Shown: positions 1 through 8,776 of the stretch, piece after piece | How positions within the stretch are numbered: position 1 is the first letter of the stretch | Layout of the letters: every line of letters starts with the position of its first letter | NCBI RefSeq assembly: GCF_016583905.1 | Contig: NZ_NRRY01000016.1 | Coordinates: forward strand, 32,060 to 96,059 | Reading direction: 5' to 3' | Length of the DNA: 64,000 bases | Source: Lamprobacter modestohalophilus | Lineage (GTDB): Bacteria > Pseudomonadota > Gammaproteobacteria > Chromatiales > Chromatiaceae | Position numbers and translations under genes: made by a program | The notes under the pieces: generated by a model | Told to the model about the DNA's origin: nothing | Seen by the model: only the letters and a program-made list of their open reading frames with translations | Databases searched by the model: none

Positions 1-2
1 CG

Positions 3-686
3 CATACCAAGCTGTCGCTGTGGAATTACTACACCCAAGATATCTCCAACAGCGTCTACTTCGATGTCGACGCCAAGATCCCGTTGAGCAAGATGAAGCT
101 CGATCTGGGTGCCCAGTATCTGCGTCAGGACGATGTCGGTGACGGCACCAAGGGTATCCAAGGCGGTCCCTCGATCCAGGCCAACTTCGGCGATGGCAAC
201 CTCGACTACAACCTATTCGGCCTCAAGGCGGGTCTGATCGGCCCGAAGAAGAAGTGGACTGCGCATGTGATGTGGAACCAGTCCGATGGAGATACCGCAT
301 TCTTCAACGCCTTCGGTGGCGATCCCGCTTACACCAGCTCGATCTTCTCGCGCAATGCCTATCGCCAAGACGTCAATGCCTGGGGCCTGCGTGCCAGCTA
401 CGAGATCATCCCCGGTCTGCGCTTCATGGCCGCCTACTTCGACTATGGTAAATCCGAGACCATCGGCGCCGTGCCCAATGTCACCCCGGCGGCCGTGCCA
501 ACCTCGAATGCCGACGAGCTGGATCTCGTGCTGACCTACAAGCCGAAGCAGGTCAAGGGGCTGACGATCCGGACCTTCTATGTCGCCCGGACCAGCGAAT
601 ACGATGGCTTCGTCAATCCGGTGACTGGCAACAAGGCCGATGCGACCATGAGCCATTGGCGCCTGATTGCGACCTATAGCTTCTAG
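3..686 (+). CDS. OprD-like outer-membrane porin, C-terminal part
   Basis: The reading frame is open from the first bases, so the N-terminus lies outside the window; an internal ATG at 84 is not the start. The visible 227 residues alternate hydrophobic and polar amino acids as in beta strands (LDLGAQYLRQ, NLFGLKAGLIG, WRLIATYSF). The protein ends in Phe, the usual C-terminal signature of outer-membrane barrels. Spacing and wording of the strands resemble the OprD/OprO type of trimeric or substrate-specific porins. Substrate cannot be told. The gene ends about 150 bp before the convergent putP. Confidence 0.7.
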   Translation, partial: HTKLSLWNYYTQDISNSVYFDVDAKIPLSKMKLDLGAQYLRQDDVGDGTKGIQGGPSIQANFGDGNLDYNLFGLKAGLIGPKKKWTAHVMWNQSDGDTAFFNAFGGDPAYTSSIFSRNAYRQDVNAWGLRASYEIIPGLRFMAAYFDYGKSETIGAVPNVTPAAVPTSNADELDLVLTYKPKQVKGLTIRTFYVARTSEYDGFVNPVTGNKADATMSHWRLIATYSF

Positions 687-832
687 AGCCCGCTGATCGC
701 AGCGCGATGCCGACTCGGTCTCCCCGGGGGGCATCGCCGCTGCTCTGGGCGGCACCCCTCTGTTGCACTGCTCGCAGGGTTCGGCTCCCCTCTAGCGGCT
801 TCCCCCCTTCACCATCGCCATTCGACGCCGTC

Positions 833-2332
833 TCAGGGCTGGCGGAGCGCCTGACGATAGCGCTCAAAGCCGTCGCGAATCGTCGCACTTGGCGGCGCGG
901 TCGCAAGACTGATGACGACGATGGCCAGACTGGCCAAGACCACCCCGGGCACGATCTCATAGAGTTCGAAGATCCCACCGTCGAGCTGCTTCCAGAGGAC
1001 GACCACCAAGCCGCCGGTCAGCACGCCAGCGATGGCACCGTGCCAATTCATGCGCTTCCAATACAGACTGATCAGCAGCACCGGGCCGAAGGCGGCTCCG
1101 AAGCCAGCCCAGGCATAGGCAACCAGTCCAAGCACGGTGCTTTCAGGGTTGGTCGCTAGTAGCAAGGCCACCAGTGCCAGCAAGACCACGGCGGCACGTC
1201 CGACCAAGACGACCTCACCCTGAGTCGCCTGCTTGCGCAGTAACTGCCGATAGAGGTCCTCAGCCAGCGCTGATGAGGAGACCAGCAGTTGCGAGTCAGC
1301 GGTGCTCATGATCGCGGCGAGGATGGCGGCGAGCAGGATGCCAGCGATCACCGGATGGAACAAGGCGTCCACCAGGACCATGAAGATGGTCTCGGCATCG
1401 GCCAGTTGGCCACCGAGATTGCTGTCGACATAGGCCGCGCCAGCGAGCCCTACCAGCATCGCACCGATCAGGCTCAGGGTCGTCCAGCCGACCGCGATAC
1501 GCCGCGCGGAGGGCACGTCGCTGGCGCTTCGAATGCCTTGGAAGCGCGCCAGAATGTGTGGCTGGCCAAAATAGCCCAGCCCCCACGCAGCCAGTGAGAC
1601 GATGGCCAACAAGGTCAGCGGTTGGCCTGTGTTATCGGCCCAGAGTGTCAGCAGCTCCGGGTTCTTCTCTTGCAGCGTTATCATCATAGCGCTAACGCCA
1701 CCGTCGCTCTGAATCGCGATCACCGGCACGATCAAGAGCGCGGCGGCCATCAACAGACCCTGCACGAAGTCGGTCCAAGACACAGCGAGAAAGCCGCCAA
1801 ACAGGGTATACGAGACGACGAATAGCGTGCCGACGATGACCGCGATCTGATAGTCAAGCCCGAAGACGGTCTCAAACAGCTTGCCGGCCGCGACCAGGCC
1901 CGAGCTGGTATAGAACAGGAAAAATAACAGCACGAAGAAGGCCGCAACGGCCTGCAGGAGGTGTCGCCGATCGCCAAAGCGATTGGCGAAGAACTCCGGG
2001 ATGGTCAGCGAATTGTTGGCCTCAAAGCTGTAGACGCGCAGTCGGCGCGCGAGTAACAGCCAGTTCATCCAGGTTCCGAGCAGGAGGCCACCCGCAAGCC
2101 AGAGTGATTCGATGCCCGAGGCAAAGGCAAAGCCGGGCAGGCCGAGCAAGAGCCATCCGCTCATGTCTGAAGCGCCGGCTGAGAGCGCCGCCGGCCAGGG
2201 GCCCAAGCTGCGGCCGCCGAGAAAATAGCCGGATGAGTCTGCGGTGCGACGATAGGCCCAGAAGCCGATCGTTAACATGAGTACGAGATAGGCGGTGAAG
2301 GTGGCAATAACGGCCGCGTTGGCGTCAAGCAT
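833..2332 (-). CDS. putP: Sodium/proline symporter PutP
   Basis: Sodium:solute symporter of the SSS family, 499 residues, about 13 membrane segments, importing proline with Na+. The segment SGYFLGGRSLGPW followed by ALSAGASDMSGWLLLGLPG is the PutP signature around TM2, and the length matches the E. coli protein. The frame is open 17 codons further upstream, but the ATG at 2332 (MLDANAAVIATF) starts directly before the first membrane helix and is preferred. It stands alone, convergent with the porin. Proline may serve as osmolyte or nutrient. Family assignment is firm; proline specificity rests on similarity. Confidence 0.88.
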   Translation of the reverse strand: MLDANAAVIATFTAYLVLMLTIGFWAYRRTADSSGYFLGGRSLGPWPAALSAGASDMSGWLLLGLPGFAFASGIESLWLAGGLLLGTWMNWLLLARRLRVYSFEANNSLTIPEFFANRFGDRRHLLQAVAAFFVLLFFLFYTSSGLVAAGKLFETVFGLDYQIAVIVGTLFVVSYTLFGGFLAVSWTDFVQGLLMAAALLIVPVIAIQSDGGVSAMMITLQEKNPELLTLWADNTGQPLTLLAIVSLAAWGLGYFGQPHILARFQGIRSASDVPSARRIAVGWTTLSLIGAMLVGLAGAAYVDSNLGGQLADAETIFMVLVDALFHPVIAGILLAAILAAIMSTADSQLLVSSSALAEDLYRQLLRKQATQGEVVLVGRAAVVLLALVALLLATNPESTVLGLVAYAWAGFGAAFGPVLLISLYWKRMNWHGAIAGVLTGGLVVVLWKQLDGGIFELYEIVPGVVLASLAIVVISLATAPPSATIRDGFERYRQALRQP

Positions 2333-2628
2333 AGGAGCGATTGGTCTCTGAAGGGTGGTCGATCTGTTGTGAAAAACTAACATGCTTGCCGCTTCAGGTC
2401 TCGGTTCGTGAGCTTTAGAGGCTAAAAAGCCGTCATGGGACCGGATGATCGGTTAGAGTTGCCTGGAATTGGCTGTTGCTCGATCCGTTGAGGACCGGTC
2501 GCTGCCAAGTGCCGAGCTCTTTAAGAGCTGCGGCTGCGCGTGGATGCTTTGAACAGGTCGTGTGAACAGGTCGTGTTCTGAAGTCAGCGCGAGATGAATG
2601 CTTAGTGCTGCCGTCATCCCCTTTCAGC

Positions 2629-5600
2629 ATGTCCATCGTTACTGCCAAGGCCTTCCGTCAACAGATCATGAAACCGGCCGAGGGCCTGTTTCTATTCCAC
2701 GCGCGCGCGATCGAACGCCTGATCGAAGGTCAGCTCGGCGAGCGCCTGGCGGGCATCTCGGTGCCGGATCTGCCGTATTACTTGATGCCGCGAGCCGATT
2801 TTCTGTTGGGGCTCGAGACCGAGAACGCCGAGGCACTGTCGGTCATCGAAGGCCTGCAGCTGCCAGAGCATGTGATCCTGCTGCCGAGTCCGCCGGATCA
2901 GCGTCTGGAGCAGAGCAGCTTCACTCGGCTTCGCTATGACTACTGGGCGCGCTCGTTCGAGGCCGAGGTCGCCCGGGCCTGGCAGGCGGCGCGCGAGTGC
3001 GCAACGCATGGGTCGCGACTCGATGCGGGCGCACTCCGCGAGCTGATCGGTGACTATGCCTTCGCCGAGGTGCGTGAGGTGCTGAATCACGATGGGCTCA
3101 TCTTGCCGGTATGGGATGACGATCTCGTCTGCCGCAGCTTTGTCGCCTTCGTCGTTCGCTTGCGCTACTTCGCCCCGGGCGCCCGCGGCTTCTATTTCCC
3201 TGCGATCCGGGTCTGGCCACAGGTGGATCACTGGATGTCGGCGGCCGGGCTGGATCTGCCGCGACCGCTAGTCGATGAGCGGCTGCCTAGGCTGCTGCTC
3301 AAGAGCCGCCCTGGAAGCGGTGGCAGCCTGCGCTCTGAGGCGCCTTTGCTTCCGCTTGCGCTGCCTTATGGGCAGAGCGATCCAGACCTGGCGGTCGCGG
3401 CGGAGTCGACCCAAGACGCGATTGCGCCGACGCAAGGTTCGCCACTGGATGCTGTCGATCAGGCTGATGTGGCGGCTGAGCCGCCTGCATTCCGCCGCGG
3501 CCCGGTAGAGGCCCCGCGGTGCGCCGGTGAGGTTGACCGGTTGCTCGAGCAACGGCTGCTGGATGCCTTCGCGCGAGGTACACAGCTGGATCTGCAGCCA
3601 GACTGGGTCGAGCGCTTTGGCGATCAGCTAGGGATCTGGCGCACGCGGTTGCTCGGTGCACTGCGCTGGGTGCCTCCGGTGTTGCCGTGGCGTTTGTTCC
3701 GGCGCAAGCGTCTGGTCACGGATGTCCGCCGCTCGGACCAGGCTGTCCTGCGCGGCGGCATTGCCTTGTTCGAGCAGGCCGTGGCTGCCGCGGTTCGTGC
3801 CCAGCGCGGTGGCTATCTTGCCCTGGCACTGCGCCGGTTAGCGGCGTCGAGGCGGTTGGCGCTGCGCTTAGTCCCCGAGGTTGGCGAGCTGCCGGCGGCG
3901 CTTGGGCAGGCCATCGCCAAGCGCGAGGCCTTGGTGGAGTCGCTCTTGGCCGATGGCTTGGCCGAGCGCTGGGCGGTGGCGAACAGCGTTCGCGCAGAGC
4001 TTTGCGCGCTGGTGCATCGGCTTGCCGACGATGATCGGGCGCGCTTCGGCTCACCGGCCGCGCAGGGCCTGCTCGGCTGCCTCGAGCAGCTCATGCTCCA
4101 AGGCCCAACCGACTACTATCGGCTCCGGCTCGGGCGTTGGCTGATGCAGCTCGGCCGTGCGCCGATTCGGGAGCAGTTGCCGTTTCAGCCCCTGCTCAAG
4201 GCCTTGCGCGTGCTCGAGGTCAGCCGCGCTCGGCTCGAAGAGCTGCCCTGGCCGATGGCTGAGCTGGAGCGCTTCTCGAGTCTGTTACGCAGGCTCAACC
4301 GGTTGATCACGGATCGGCTCGATACCGAGCTCATGCCGCGCATCGAGCAAGCGATGCAAGAGGCCGATTTCGTTCCGCGCAATCACCGCGAGATCGTGGC
4401 CGCGCAAAAGATGAAGTTGGAACTGCTCGATGTGATCAAGCATCGCCGGCATCTCAAGTTCACCGATGCGCGCGATATCGTCGCGCGTAATATTCTGCGC
4501 CTCCCTGACCCGACCTGGAGCGAGTTCTTCCGCGGTGATCGGCTGCGGCGCCTCGACCGGACCGCAGAGCGCGCCCTGCCTGGCGTCTACCGCCCCGGCG
4601 AACTCTATATCAAGGGTTTGCAGCAGCTTGGAGCGCCGCTGTTCGGCACGCCGATGGGTCGCGACATCTTGCGTTACCTGTTGCTGCCGTTTGGTGGCTC
4701 CTTTTTGGTGCTCAAGAGTCTGGACCTGCTGATTGCACTCATCCCCTTCGTGGACAAGAGCTTTCATTTCACCGAGATCACCTCGGTCGTGCTCAGTGGA
4801 TGCCTGATCAATCTGTTCGCCTATACCGGGATTGGCCGCCACATTGCTCAATCGGTCAGCCTTGGTGGCTGGCGCATCCTGCGTTTCCTGGTCTGGGATG
4901 GACCGCGTGGTCTGTTGCATTGGTGGCCCATCGCCGGGCTCTTGAGCACGGCGATGATGCGCGGGCTCGGCCGTAACCTGATCCAGCCGTTGTTGATCGG
5001 TGCGTTGCCATTAGCGCCGATCATCGCGCTGGCGGTGCTGGTAGACGAGGTGCCGATCGAGCCCGGCCTTTGGCTGCTCGGACTCGCCTTTGCGCTCGGC
5101 ACCTTGGCGCGCAATACGCCAGCTGGCCGTCGTTTCCTTGACAACCTGAGTACGCGCATCGGGGTTTACCTGCAGCGGCTCAATCAGGCCCTGTTTATTG
5201 GGCTGATCCAGCAGCTATTGTTCTTCTTCAAGGAGGTGACGCGCCGCTTTTCGCAGCTGTTACATCGCGTCGATGAGGGCCTGACCCACCATCTGAGCGA
5301 GCGTTGGAGCAGCCTGGCGTTGAAGGCACTCTTGGCCCCGATCTGGCGCTTTTCAGAATCCCTGATCCAGTTCTATGTCACCGTGCTGGTGGAGCCGCAG
5401 GTCAACCCGGTCAAGCACTTCCCGATCGTGACCATCGGACACAAGCTCCTGTTGCCCTTCCTGCCGGCGATTACCGCGGCGTTTGTCGAGATCACGCAGT
5501 CGGTCTTGCCCAAGGTCGTCGCCTATCCGTTTGTGACGCTCACTATCGTGCTGCTGCCAGGATTGTTCGGCTTCTTGGTCTGGGAGCTGAAGGAGAACTG

Positions 5601-6336
5601 GAAGCTCTATGAGGCCAATCATCGTGAGCGCCTGCGTGCACTCGATGCCGAACCGGCTCCAGGGGCACCGATCGAGCCCGCTAGCGTGGGCGCCCATGGC
5701 GAGAGCATGCGCGGGCTCATGTGCCGAGGCTTTCATAGCGGGACCTTGCCGAAAGGCTTTGATCGATTGCGCAAAGTGATTCGCCAACAGCTGCGCGACA
5801 ACAAACCCTATCCGCGGCGGCTCCGTCGTTGCCAGCGTCAGCTTGAGGAGGTTGAGCATGCGATTGGCATCTTCGTCGATCGAGAGTTCTCGTTTGCGCT
5901 GCGCGAGCGTTGCCGCAATCCGGATTGCACCCTGACCCGAATCGAGACCAATCTCCCGCGGCTTGCGACCGAACTGGTTGAGATCAGCGTCGCCATTCAT
6001 CCGTGGGCGAGGGGCGGGCTGGGCATGGTTGGTGATCGCAGTGATCAGCCGCCGCCGAAGGACCCAAGCAACAGCTTGGTCCCGACCCCGGCGCGCTATG
6101 CGGCCACTGCGGAGTCCGTGTGCGGTGGAATCGCTGACCCGGACCCGGTGATGCTCGGCATTCGCATCGCCTTCGATGGCCGCAAGCTGTGCTTTGATGC
6201 CGAGCTGAGCGGCATGCCCGAGCGTATTGGGCCGCGCTGCTGGGCCATGATTAGCGAAGACTTGAGGCTGTTTGCCGGGCGCGCCGGTGCTGATCTGCGC
6301 GGCCTTAAGATTGTGCTGCCAGGGAGTGCGGACTGA
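2629..6336 (+). CDS. Very large membrane protein of unknown function
   Basis: A 1235-residue protein that I do not recognise. The first ~230 residues look soluble. A Ser/Gly/Ala-rich linker follows (about 230-310), then a long Arg/Leu-rich helical domain (about 320-640). A cluster of hydrophobic helices lies around residues 670-860 and another near 960-1030 (for example LTIVLLPGLFGFLVWELKENW). The last 200 residues are charged and soluble. Start at ATG 2629 (MSIVTAKAF) is chosen over GTG 2605; neither has a strong ribosome site. It is flanked by opposite-strand genes, so it is probably a single-gene unit. Helix layout suggests an inner-membrane protein with two large cytoplasmic domains; no catalytic motif was seen. 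Confidence 0.8.
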   Translation: MSIVTAKAFRQQIMKPAEGLFLFHARAIERLIEGQLGERLAGISVPDLPYYLMPRADFLLGLETENAEALSVIEGLQLPEHVILLPSPPDQRLEQSSFTRLRYDYWARSFEAEVARAWQAARECATHGSRLDAGALRELIGDYAFAEVREVLNHDGLILPVWDDDLVCRSFVAFVVRLRYFAPGARGFYFPAIRVWPQVDHWMSAAGLDLPRPLVDERLPRLLLKSRPGSGGSLRSEAPLLPLALPYGQSDPDLAVAAESTQDAIAPTQGSPLDAVDQADVAAEPPAFRRGPVEAPRCAGEVDRLLEQRLLDAFARGTQLDLQPDWVERFGDQLGIWRTRLLGALRWVPPVLPWRLFRRKRLVTDVRRSDQAVLRGGIALFEQAVAAAVRAQRGGYLALALRRLAASRRLALRLVPEVGELPAALGQAIAKREALVESLLADGLAERWAVANSVRAELCALVHRLADDDRARFGSPAAQGLLGCLEQLMLQGPTDYYRLRLGRWLMQLGRAPIREQLPFQPLLKALRVLEVSRARLEELPWPMAELERFSSLLRRLNRLITDRLDTELMPRIEQAMQEADFVPRNHREIVAAQKMKLELLDVIKHRRHLKFTDARDIVARNILRLPDPTWSEFFRGDRLRRLDRTAERALPGVYRPGELYIKGLQQLGAPLFGTPMGRDILRYLLLPFGGSFLVLKSLDLLIALIPFVDKSFHFTEITSVVLSGCLINLFAYTGIGRHIAQSVSLGGWRILRFLVWDGPRGLLHWWPIAGLLSTAMMRGLGRNLIQPLLIGALPLAPIIALAVLVDEVPIEPGLWLLGLAFALGTLARNTPAGRRFLDNLSTRIGVYLQRLNQALFIGLIQQLLFFFKEVTRRFSQLLHRVDEGLTHHLSERWSSLALKALLAPIWRFSESLIQFYVTVLVEPQVNPVKHFPIVTIGHKLLLPFLPAITAAFVEITQSVLPKVVAYPFVTLTIVLLPGLFGFLVWELKENWKLYEANHRERLRALDAEPAPGAPIEPASVGAHGESMRGLMCRGFHSGTLPKGFDRLRKVIRQQLRDNKPYPRRLRRCQRQLEEVEHAIGIFVDREFSFALRERCRNPDCTLTRIETNLPRLATELVEISVAIHPWARGGLGMVGDRSDQPPPKDPSNSLVPTPARYAATAESVCGGIADPDPVMLGIRIAFDGRKLCFDAELSGMPERIGPRCWAMISEDLRLFAGRAGADLRGLKIVLPGSAD

Positions 6337-6597
6337 TGCTCCGGCGTCAATCAGCAGGATGGCTTCTAGATGACTTCGCAAGCTTGAAATCGAGAGGAAA
6401 CAGAGATTGCAACTCAAAAAAATCAGGGATTCGATTGAGCGACTTACAGAGAATCGCTCCGCCTTGATCAGCGCCGCCTTCAGCGGCCAGGTTGCAGCCC
6501 TGCGCTACCCAAGCAGTCACTCCTCGCGTTAGCAATCGTCACGGAGTGGAGTCCTGTGCGAGCGTTCTCGAACGCTAGCCCCAAGTCAAGGATTCAC

Positions 6598-7494
6598 TCA
6601 ACGCAGCGCCAGCGGTGGTGGTGCGCCGCCTGTACCGCCCGCGCCGACCGCGTTGACCCGGGTTCCCAGATGCGTCTGACAGCGCCGGCAGGCATGCACG
6701 ACGCCCGCCGGCTCCCTCCAGCGCGTACCGCAGAACAGACAGTGGCAATCTACCGGTCGCGCCCGAGCCCAGCGTTCCGCGGCAATCTCCGCCTCCAACT
6801 CTGCCATCGCCCGCGCGCGCATCCGAGCCTCACGTGGATGGAACAGCCAGTGGCGTGAGGCCGTCTCTTGCGCCAGGAAACGGCTCAGCAGATCGCGATA
6901 ACTCAATTGACGGGTACGTGCCGTCGCGAAGTCGGCCGCCAACGGACGCAGGTCCACCGCAAGTACGCCAACGCGGTCGCCGTTCAATGCGTGCACGGCG
7001 TCTGCCACAGCACGTTCCGGATGGCTGAACACGACCAGCAGCTCGGCATCGCGTACCCGACCGCTCAGGTCCACCGTCACCCCTTGGCGGCGCGGATCGA
7101 TCTCGACGTCGTTCAGCACCACCACGGCGCCCGCGGTGATGGGGTAGGGACGCTCGCGCCGAATACCCAGCTCGGGGACCTCGAATGAGACTTGTCCGAC
7201 GGCCGCCGGAAGCGCAAGCGTTTGACCGGCTGCGAGCAGTTGCCGGGCCATCAGCCGGACTGAAACGAAGAACGAATAGGCACACGCCTGCTCCGCAATG
7301 GCTTCATCGCCCTGTGTGCGATGGGCGAAATGCCAAACCTTTTCGTCGCCCTGACGGGCAATGAGCGGCATCCTGCACGATGGGCAACGGCAGCTACAAT
7401 GCGCGCCGCGCGCGGCATCATGCACATCGATCAGTTGTCCATCCGCCTCGCGTTGGCCGAATGGCACCCGCGTCAGTCGCCCCGATTCGTTCAT
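6598..7494 (-). CDS. CoiA-like competence/nuclease-related protein
   Basis: A 298-residue protein. Its N-terminus carries the CoiA-type zinc-finger-like segment CxxCxMPLIARQGDEKVWHFAH, which in the CoiA family precedes a nuclease-like domain involved in processing DNA taken up during transformation. A second set of Cys pairs (CLFCGT, CRRC) near the C-terminus looks like a zinc ribbon. The start at 7494 (MNESGRLTRV) is preferred over an upstream in-frame start at 7668 because AGGGGA lies at a good distance and family members begin about 30 residues before the first CxxC. The catalytic residues of the nuclease part were not located with confidence, so function is tentative. Confidence 0.6.
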   Translation of the reverse strand: MNESGRLTRVPFGQREADGQLIDVHDAARGAHCSCRCPSCRMPLIARQGDEKVWHFAHRTQGDEAIAEQACAYSFFVSVRLMARQLLAAGQTLALPAAVGQVSFEVPELGIRRERPYPITAGAVVVLNDVEIDPRRQGVTVDLSGRVRDAELLVVFSHPERAVADAVHALNGDRVGVLAVDLRPLAADFATARTRQLSYRDLLSRFLAQETASRHWLFHPREARMRARAMAELEAEIAAERWARARPVDCHCLFCGTRWREPAGVVHACRRCQTHLGTRVNAVGAGGTGGAPPPLALR

Positions 7495-7866
7495 CGCAGC
7501 TTCGTCCCCTACACGCAGCTCAGGGAATGACCCGAAAGGCCTTCCCCCTACGTTCGATGATTGAGCCTCTTTTAACAAGCGTAGCTCATCCATTGAAAAC
7601 TGCTGAAAATCGCATGAGCGACAACAACAACGCTCATTCACCTTACACGTTGTAGTCTCCCGGACCAATAAACCAGCAAACCGATATCACCGGTACCCTT
7701 TGTTCAGGTGGTGGTCACTCAGAATCGAAGCGCTTATTTCGTCTCTATTTGACGCGCGCGGCGATCAACATGGAGAAGATGGCGGACTTAGGGCTTGTCG
7801 GCTTCAGCAGTCGTGCCCAGATAATCCCTTTCATGGCGACAAAGCGCATTTCGCAAGGACTGACCG
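7495..7866. other. Divergent intergenic region, 372 bp
   Basis: This stretch lies between the divergent starts of the CoiA-like gene and the transglutaminase-like gene, so it should hold both promoters. Short open frames inside it are not supported by family resemblance or ribosome sites. I see no clear palindrome or promoter consensus. Confidence 0.5.
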
Positions 7867-8682
7867 ATGCAGATTCGACTCGGCTACGAACTGGTCTACG
7901 CGTGCCCTCAGCGCACGCCGATGATCCTGACCCTGAATGTCCATTACAGTCGGGTCTCCGACCTACTCGCGCCAGACCATATCCGGACCCAGCCGGCACT
8001 GCCGGTCATCGCCTACCGCGACGGCTTCGGTAACTGGTGCAGCCGGCTGGTGGCGCCGCCTGGCGAGATCCGCATCACCACCGACACCACGATCAATGAC
8101 CGCGGGCTGCCGGATGCCGTCGATCCGACGGCGGTGCAGCACGCGGTCGAGGATCTACCCAGCGAGACCTTGGTCTATCTGCAGGGGAGCCGCTACTGTG
8201 AGACCGATCGACTCTCCGAAACGGCTTGGTCGCTGTTTGGGCAGACCCCCCTCGGCTGGCCGCGAGTTCAAGCGATCAGTGATTTTGTGCATCATCACAT
8301 CACCTTTGGGTATCAATACTCCCGCGCGACCAAGACCGCTCTCGAGGCCTTCAACGAGCGCACTGGGGTGTGCCGAGACTTCACCCATCTTGCCATCGCC
8401 TTCTGTCGCTGTATGAATATCCCGGCACGCTATTGCACCGGGTATCTGGGTGACATCGGCATCCCGCCGGCGCCGGAGCCGATGGACTTCTCAGCCTGGT
8501 TAGAGGTCTACCTGGGCGGCCACTGGCACACCTTGGACCCCCGCAATCGGGTTCCTCGCATTGGTCGGGTGCTGATCGCCCAGGGCCGCGACGCAGCCGA
8601 CGTCCCGCTCAGCAATACCTTTGGGCCTGCGACGCTGACCGGCTTCAGGGTCTGGGCCGATGAGGTGGGGGTCAGCGGGTAA
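7867..8682 (+). CDS. Transglutaminase-like superfamily protein
   Basis: A 271-residue cytoplasmic-type protein of the bacterial transglutaminase-like family (COG1305). The catalytic Cys lies in RTGVCRDFTHLAIAFCR (about residue 167). The acidic residue of the triad is probably in WHTLDPRN, and the block GRVLIAQGRDAADVPL is typical of the subfamily. Where classical members have HAW, this one reads DFSAW, so the usual His is not at its standard place. Members of this family are thought to be cysteine proteases or amide hydrolases, often next to amide-ligase or peptide genes. Its TAA overlaps the ATG of a mini-ORF in a tandem repeat, so translation is linked to the next gene. Confidence 0.8.
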   Translation: MQIRLGYELVYACPQRTPMILTLNVHYSRVSDLLAPDHIRTQPALPVIAYRDGFGNWCSRLVAPPGEIRITTDTTINDRGLPDAVDPTAVQHAVEDLPSETLVYLQGSRYCETDRLSETAWSLFGQTPLGWPRVQAISDFVHHHITFGYQYSRATKTALEAFNERTGVCRDFTHLAIAFCRCMNIPARYCTGYLGDIGIPPAPEPMDFSAWLEVYLGGHWHTLDPRNRVPRIGRVLIAQGRDAADVPLSNTFGPATLTGFRVWADEVGVSG

Positions 8683-8729
8683 TGAGCCTAAAGGCCGGCT
8701 GGGGCGATGAGGTGGGGGCATGCGGTTAA
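8682..8729 (+). CDS. 15-codon mini-ORF 1 in the junction repeat
   Basis: ATG 8682 overlaps the TAA of the upstream gene. The peptide would be MSLKAGWGDEVGACG, ending at TAA 8727-8729, which again overlaps an ATG. Its head resembles the start of the downstream amidohydrolase and its tail resembles the end of the upstream protein (WADEVGVSG). It probably arose by tandem duplication; whether the peptide is made or matters is unknown. Confidence 0.35.
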   Translation: MSLKAGWGDEVGACG

Positions 8730-8776
8730 TGAGCGGCAAGACCGGCTGGGGCCATAAGGTGGAGGTCTGCGGTTGA
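8729..8776 (+). CDS. 15-codon mini-ORF 2 in the junction repeat
   Basis: ATG 8729 overlaps the stop of mini-ORF 1. The peptide would be MSGKTGWGHKVEVCG, ending at TGA 8774-8776, whose A begins the ATG of the amidohydrolase gene. It is in a different frame from mini-ORF 1 because the period is 47. It offers a second termination-reinitiation step between two real genes. Confidence 0.35.
   Translation: MSGKTGWGHKVEVCG

Noticed and set aside
7749..8033. Small plus-strand gene in the leader of the transglutaminase-like gene
   Set aside because: It overlaps the real start of that gene in another frame and shows no recognisable domain.
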